A stretch of 10,272 bases of DNA from Sporisorium sorghi (Eukaryota > Basidiomycota > Ustilaginomycetes > Ustilaginales > Ustilaginaceae): the NCBI GenBank assembly GCA_023212695.1, contig JALCCG010000470.1:1-10272 (forward strand). Direction: 5' to 3'. Positions 7,133-10,272 of this stretch are shown in pieces. Position numbers and translations under genes: made by a program. The first letter of the stretch is position 1; every line of letters begins with the position of its first letter. A model generated the notes under the pieces. It ran no database searches and was not told the origin of the DNA. It worked only from the letters and a program-made list of their open reading frames with translations.

Positions 7133-7580
7133 GGCGCCAAAGTGTTGGTATGGAGGGATGGTGAACGTCAGCTTGATGTGGTTGAGGAGCGTCGGTGAGG
7201 AAGAACGTACTCGAAGGCTTCGGCACTCGGAACTGCTCTCAAGCTCCCACTTTGGAACGAGACAGCTAATCAAAAGGGTCTGGATGATCAAAGCAAGTTT
7301 GGCTTATGTAAGCACACTACGGCTTTCAACAACGATACTGGAGCCAGCCGTCGTCACTGATTCTCTCACTGCTCGCCTCTCAGAGTGACAGGGTACACAC
7401 ATCAGACCATCGTCGCATGAGTCGGAATGCTTGCGATGAATCTTGACTAGCGTTATACCACATCAAAATGAAATGCAGCTTTTGTATGCTATGAACATTG
7501 CGTTGCGTGCGTGCGGGGTAAAGGAAATGTCTATCGCAAAGAATTGAGGCCAGACTCATCGACCGGCGCCATCAGACGAG
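7133..7580. other. Intergenic region: SDHAF2 promoter and MFS 3' end
   Basis: The stretch lies between two minus-strand genes. Its left part, next to 7132, should be the SDHAF2 leader: on the minus strand it reads CACCATCCCTCCATACCAAC-like pyrimidine-rich sequence just before the ATG. Its right part should hold the 3' end of the transporter mRNA. No further gene and no clear TATA or CCAAT element was seen. Confidence 0.45.
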
Positions 7581-9401
7581 TCAGACGAAGCCGAGAACGA
7601 CCCGTGGTGGTGGTGGTGGTGGTGGTGCGGCGTATGTGCCTGCGTGGAAGCAGCCATGTCGATGCTGTTTCGGGCCGTCTCGTGCTGCCGCTGGCTTTTG
7701 ATCGCCCTCCTGACCATCGACATGATCAGCCGCCGGGGTGTGTGCCTTTTCGAGGTCGCCATCTACACTAGCAGGCTCTCCTCCTTGCTGCTGCCCCTGC
7801 TGCTGCGTAGACGCCATCATCTGCTCCATCATCCTCGACGCTTCCGACGCATACTTGCACTTGGCCCGAATCGCCGCGCCGTACCTATGGAAAATGAACG
7901 GGAACGGCAAGCAGATCAGCGCCAGCAGCCCAGCCACCGCCGGGCCCCAATGGATCCCGTTCTTACCCCCGATCCTGTACTGATCCGGCGTGAAGAGCGG
8001 AAATCCAAACCCGAACAGCGAGCGAATCACGCTGTTGGACGCCAGCACCGACGCCGCATACAGCAAATACGCGTCGGTGAGGTACGCCAGGATCGAGAGG
8101 AAGATCAGCACCATTCCCAGGCCGAAGGGAGCACCGCCGATGATGGGCGCGATCCAGTGCACGTCCGGTGCGTCCGTGGCGGCAAAGATGGCGAGGCCGA
8201 CGACGATGGTGACGGAGCCGATCATGGCGGGCTTGAGACGCTCCTCGGGTGGGGCGAAACCGCTGTGCTTGTGGTCAACGCGGACGTATCGCGGGTTTTC
8301 GACAAAGATGATCCACGCCAGTGCGCCGAGCATGCCGACCAGCACGCCGATGAACGCGAGCCCGCCCACGCCCGGGCTCCACCCGCGCAGCTTCTGAAAC
8401 ACGATCGGAAACGCGCCAAACAGCGAATACAAGATCCCGTAGATGATGGCGATGTAGATCGAGAGCAGCATCACAATGGGTTCGTAGAACAGCAGCAGCC
8501 AGGGTCGCAGCAGCGCGGTTTGGAACTGCGTCGTCAGGCGCAGATCGCGGCCCTTGTCGAGCTTGCCAATGTACGCTTTACCCGTGACTTCGGCGAGCTT
8601 CTCGGCGCGCAGTCTCAGCAGCACGGGCGCGTACGTCTCCGGCATCGTGGCTGCAGCGAGCACGGTGATGGTGCCGGAGAAGATGGCGAGGAAGCCGAGC
8701 ACCCACTTCCAGCCGCTCGTCTCGCCCAGGAAGCCGCCGGTGATCGGGCCCAGCGCCGGGCCCAAAAAGGGCGCGCTCGCAAACACGGCCATCGCCAGCC
8801 CGCGCTGTTTCGCCGCGAACATATCCGCCAGCGTCCCGCCCGTATTCACCATCGGGCTCGACCCAAAGAACCCGGCTAGAAACCTAAAAACCAGCAGGGA
8901 CGCCATGTTGGGCGACGCGACCGACACCGCCTGCCACAGCGTAAACGCCGACGACGTGAACAGAAACAGGTTGCGACGCCCGATCACTTCGGAGAACGGC
9001 GCCCAGAACAGCGGACCGAACGCGAACCCAAGCACGAAGAGCGACACGCCGAGCGTGATGATGATCTCGTGCCGCGGATGGAACTGGGCAGCGATCGAGT
9101 CGACGGCGCCCGAGTAGGCGCTCGAGGCGAGCGAGACCGAGAGCGTCGCCACGGCAACTTGGACGGTTTGGGCCCATTTGTACAGCGTAGACCATGTTTG
9201 CGGGTTCTCGGCGTCGTGTGGGAGCCACTCGACGAGGTACGGGTCGTCGTGGGTGCCCGAGCCTGAGTAGCGATGGTTTAGGATCTGGTGGAAGGGTGTT
9301 GTGTAGAGTCGGTATGGCGTTTTGCGCAGTGTGTACTGGTCTGGGTCGGCTACTGCGTCGAGGGCAGTCGGCAGGGCTTCTTTGCCAGGTGTCGACGACA
9401 T
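7581..9401 (-). CDS. Major facilitator superfamily transporter, DHA1 (drug:H+ antiporter, 12-TM) type
   Basis: The 606-residue frame runs from ATG 9401-9399 to TGA 7583-7581 without introns. The cytosolic N-terminus ends with DPYLVEWLPHDAENPQTWS (53-71), the usual D-P-x-x-V-x-W...NPxxW lead-in of fungal DHA1 transporters. Twelve membrane segments can be placed near 78-98, 114-134, 144-162, 168-185, 200-222, 232-252, 301-325, 345-366, 391-409, 415-438, 444-470 and 486-508, with a long central loop (253-298). The TM2-TM3 loop has APFSEVIGRR (134-143), the fungal form of MFS motif A. TM5 carries the antiporter motif C as GPALGPITGG (214-223). The expected role is proton-coupled export of drugs, toxins, polyamines or secondary metabolites across the plasma membrane; the substrate cannot be read from sequence. 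The soluble tail is unusual: a Gln-rich patch (533-539), a His/Gly stretch, P593-P599, then RVVLGFV. No biosynthetic cluster genes are adjacent in this window. Confidence 0.9.
   Translation of the reverse strand: MSSTPGKEALPTALDAVADPDQYTLRKTPYRLYTTPFHQILNHRYSGSGTHDDPYLVEWLPHDAENPQTWSTLYKWAQTVQVAVATLSVSLASSAYSGAVDSIAAQFHPRHEIIITLGVSLFVLGFAFGPLFWAPFSEVIGRRNLFLFTSSAFTLWQAVSVASPNMASLLVFRFLAGFFGSSPMVNTGGTLADMFAAKQRGLAMAVFASAPFLGPALGPITGGFLGETSGWKWVLGFLAIFSGTITVLAAATMPETYAPVLLRLRAEKLAEVTGKAYIGKLDKGRDLRLTTQFQTALLRPWLLLFYEPIVMLLSIYIAIIYGILYSLFGAFPIVFQKLRGWSPGVGGLAFIGVLVGMLGALAWIIFVENPRYVRVDHKHSGFAPPEERLKPAMIGSVTIVVGLAIFAATDAPDVHWIAPIIGGAPFGLGMVLIFLSILAYLTDAYLLYAASVLASNSVIRSLFGFGFPLFTPDQYRIGGKNGIHWGPAVAGLLALICLPFPFIFHRYGAAIRAKCKYASEASRMMEQMMASTQQQGQQQGGEPASVDGDLEKAHTPAADHVDGQEGDQKPAAARDGPKQHRHGCFHAGTYAAPPPPPPPRVVLGFV
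7605..7625 (-). repeat. (CCA)7 trinucleotide repeat in the transporter tail (TGG on the plus strand)
   Basis: Seven perfect TGG units on the plus strand are CCA codons on the minus strand and encode Pro593-Pro599, seven codons before the stop. In the neighbouring frame the same DNA reads as a histidine run. The repeat can vary in unit number without breaking the frame. Confidence 0.85.
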
Positions 9402-10272
9402 GCTGGTCGTGAGCCTCGAGCAAGGGTTTGGAAGGAGGGGATGTGGTCGAGATGCGGTAGAAGACTAAAGCAAGAATCAAGGCGAGCTATATGTAGTGTT
9501 TGCGAAAAGTGCTACCAGCGCGCGGTTGTACACCGACAAGCGAGGCAAGAAGGTCCAGGAAATGCCCAAACTAGCAGGTGCAGCGATCAGGCACCGCCAT
9601 GACGACTAATACAGTAGCGAGCACTACCGATCCCACGGGCCCGTGTGGACAAAGCACGCGCACATGCACGCGCCGGCAGCAGCGACAGTCATACGACGTG
9701 ACAACTGCCAACTCGGTCAAACAAAGGAAGACATCCCTCAAGGCCCGCGGAGTTGAGTGAACAATTAACGCTGGGCGCTGGGGAGATAGAGAGAAGACAG
9801 ACTGACAACCGGCCTGCGAGGCGGAGGGACAGGAGAGGGTCTCAAAGGGTTCCTTTCGCCGGAGTGGAAGCCACACTTGGCGTTCCACTCGATGTCAGCT
9901 GCCATGACTACGAAACAGAAGCTGCTCGCGTGCAATGAAACGGCGCGGATCTACTTGCCGAACGCCCCGTGAAGCCTGCAACTCCTTCCACCCGCTCCCA
10001 TTTCACCATCCCACTTAGCACCGGGCACGACACCAACTAGCGAGCTTGCTGTCTGACAGCCCTCGTACATAGCTACCACCTTGATTAGTGTGCTCTAATC
10101 GATAACGACGTTCACGCCGATGGCGATGTCAAAGCGAGATACACCAAGGCAGTCGAAAATGCACGGAAGCGACTCGCCGTTGCGTGGCGTGCAGCCGAAG
10201 CGTTTTGTCAGACCTGCTGACGTTTTTCGGATTTGTGGGGGAAGCAGCGCTTTTTGACAGTCGACTGTGAAT
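9402..10272. other. Promoter side of the MFS gene and unannotated right end
   Basis: No convincing gene was found in these 871 bases; open frames are short and overlap each other on both strands. The segment next to 9401 should be the transporter leader: on the minus strand it is rich in C and T (CACATCCCCTCCTTCCAAAC). Further right, two short dyads stand out: GATTAG-6-CTAATC at 10083-10100 and GTCAG-5-CTGAC at 10207-10221. The far right may belong to the promoter or 5' end of a gene beyond the window. Confidence 0.45.
9488..9495 (-). promoter_or_regulatory. Candidate TATA element of the MFS gene
   Basis: On the minus strand the sequence reads TACATATA, about 87 bases upstream of the transporter ATG and followed by a pyrimidine-rich leader. 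Position and composition fit a core promoter, but an 8-base A/T element can occur by chance. Confidence 0.3.

Noticed and set aside
7133..7291. Upstream in-frame ATG at 7291 as the SDHAF2 start
   Set aside because: The added segment lacks targeting character (several Glu and Cys), while the presequence begins at 7132.
7644..8879. A 411-codon open frame on the plus strand opposite the MFS gene
   Set aside because: It is a shadow of the transporter frame, with Arg/Gln/His-rich composition and no recognisable motif.
7581..9401. The MFS gene as part of a secondary-metabolite or glycolipid (MEL-type) cluster
   Set aside because: No acyltransferase, glycosyltransferase, P450 or synthase lies beside it in the window; its neighbour is the housekeeping SDHAF2 gene.
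1..10272. A new defence, mobile or CRISPR-like system
   Set aside because: No repeat-spacer array, transposase, integrase, reverse transcriptase, terminal repeats or clustered unknown genes were found. The genes are ordinary fungal families.

Overview
The window looks like nuclear chromosomal DNA from a filamentous or yeast-like basidiomycete, most plausibly a smut-type fungus (Ustilaginales). This is inferred from the GC-rich, GC3-biased coding regions, the compact genes with few or very short introns, the cytosine/thymine-rich 5' leaders, and the families present. No bacterial operon structure, tRNA, rRNA, CRISPR array, transposon or phage gene was seen.

Layout, left to right. (1) 1-204 (+): the last 67 codons of a DNAJC8/Spf31-type J-domain protein, a spliceosome-associated family. 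(2) 445-1391 (+): a broken member of a fungal protein family with a glycine/alanine-rich middle. It has an in-frame TAG at codon 11 and reads in three successive frames. (3) 2204-4027 (+): an intact 607-residue AIFM3-type flavoprotein, a Rieske [2Fe-2S] domain fused to an FAD/NADH oxidoreductase. It has an arginine-rich mitochondrial presequence and a second in-frame ATG in better context. (4) 4028-5081: about 1 kb without a gene, holding poly(dT) and pyrimidine tracts, a perfect tandem pair of CCAAT boxes and a 13-bp direct repeat. (5) 5082-5741 (+): a YCII-domain protein with a predicted mitochondrial presequence. (6) 6342-7132 (-): the succinate dehydrogenase assembly factor SDHAF2/Sdh5, two exons with an 83-nt intron. 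(7) 7581-9401 (-): a 12-TM major facilitator of the DHA1 drug:H+ antiporter type. (8) 9402-10272: MFS promoter and unannotated DNA.

How the genes relate. Three neighbouring genes (AIFM3-like, YCII, SDHAF2) encode proteins with mitochondrial presequences, and two concern flavin biochemistry: AIFM3-like binds FAD, and SDHAF2 helps attach FAD to Sdh1. They lie on different strands with separate promoters, so this is a neighbourhood and not an operon; any co-regulation is inference. I did not find a convincing new multi-gene system. The most informative irregularities are the multiply broken 445-1391 gene, the possible dual-start (dual-localised) AIFM3-like protein, and the unusual promoter architecture in front of the YCII gene.
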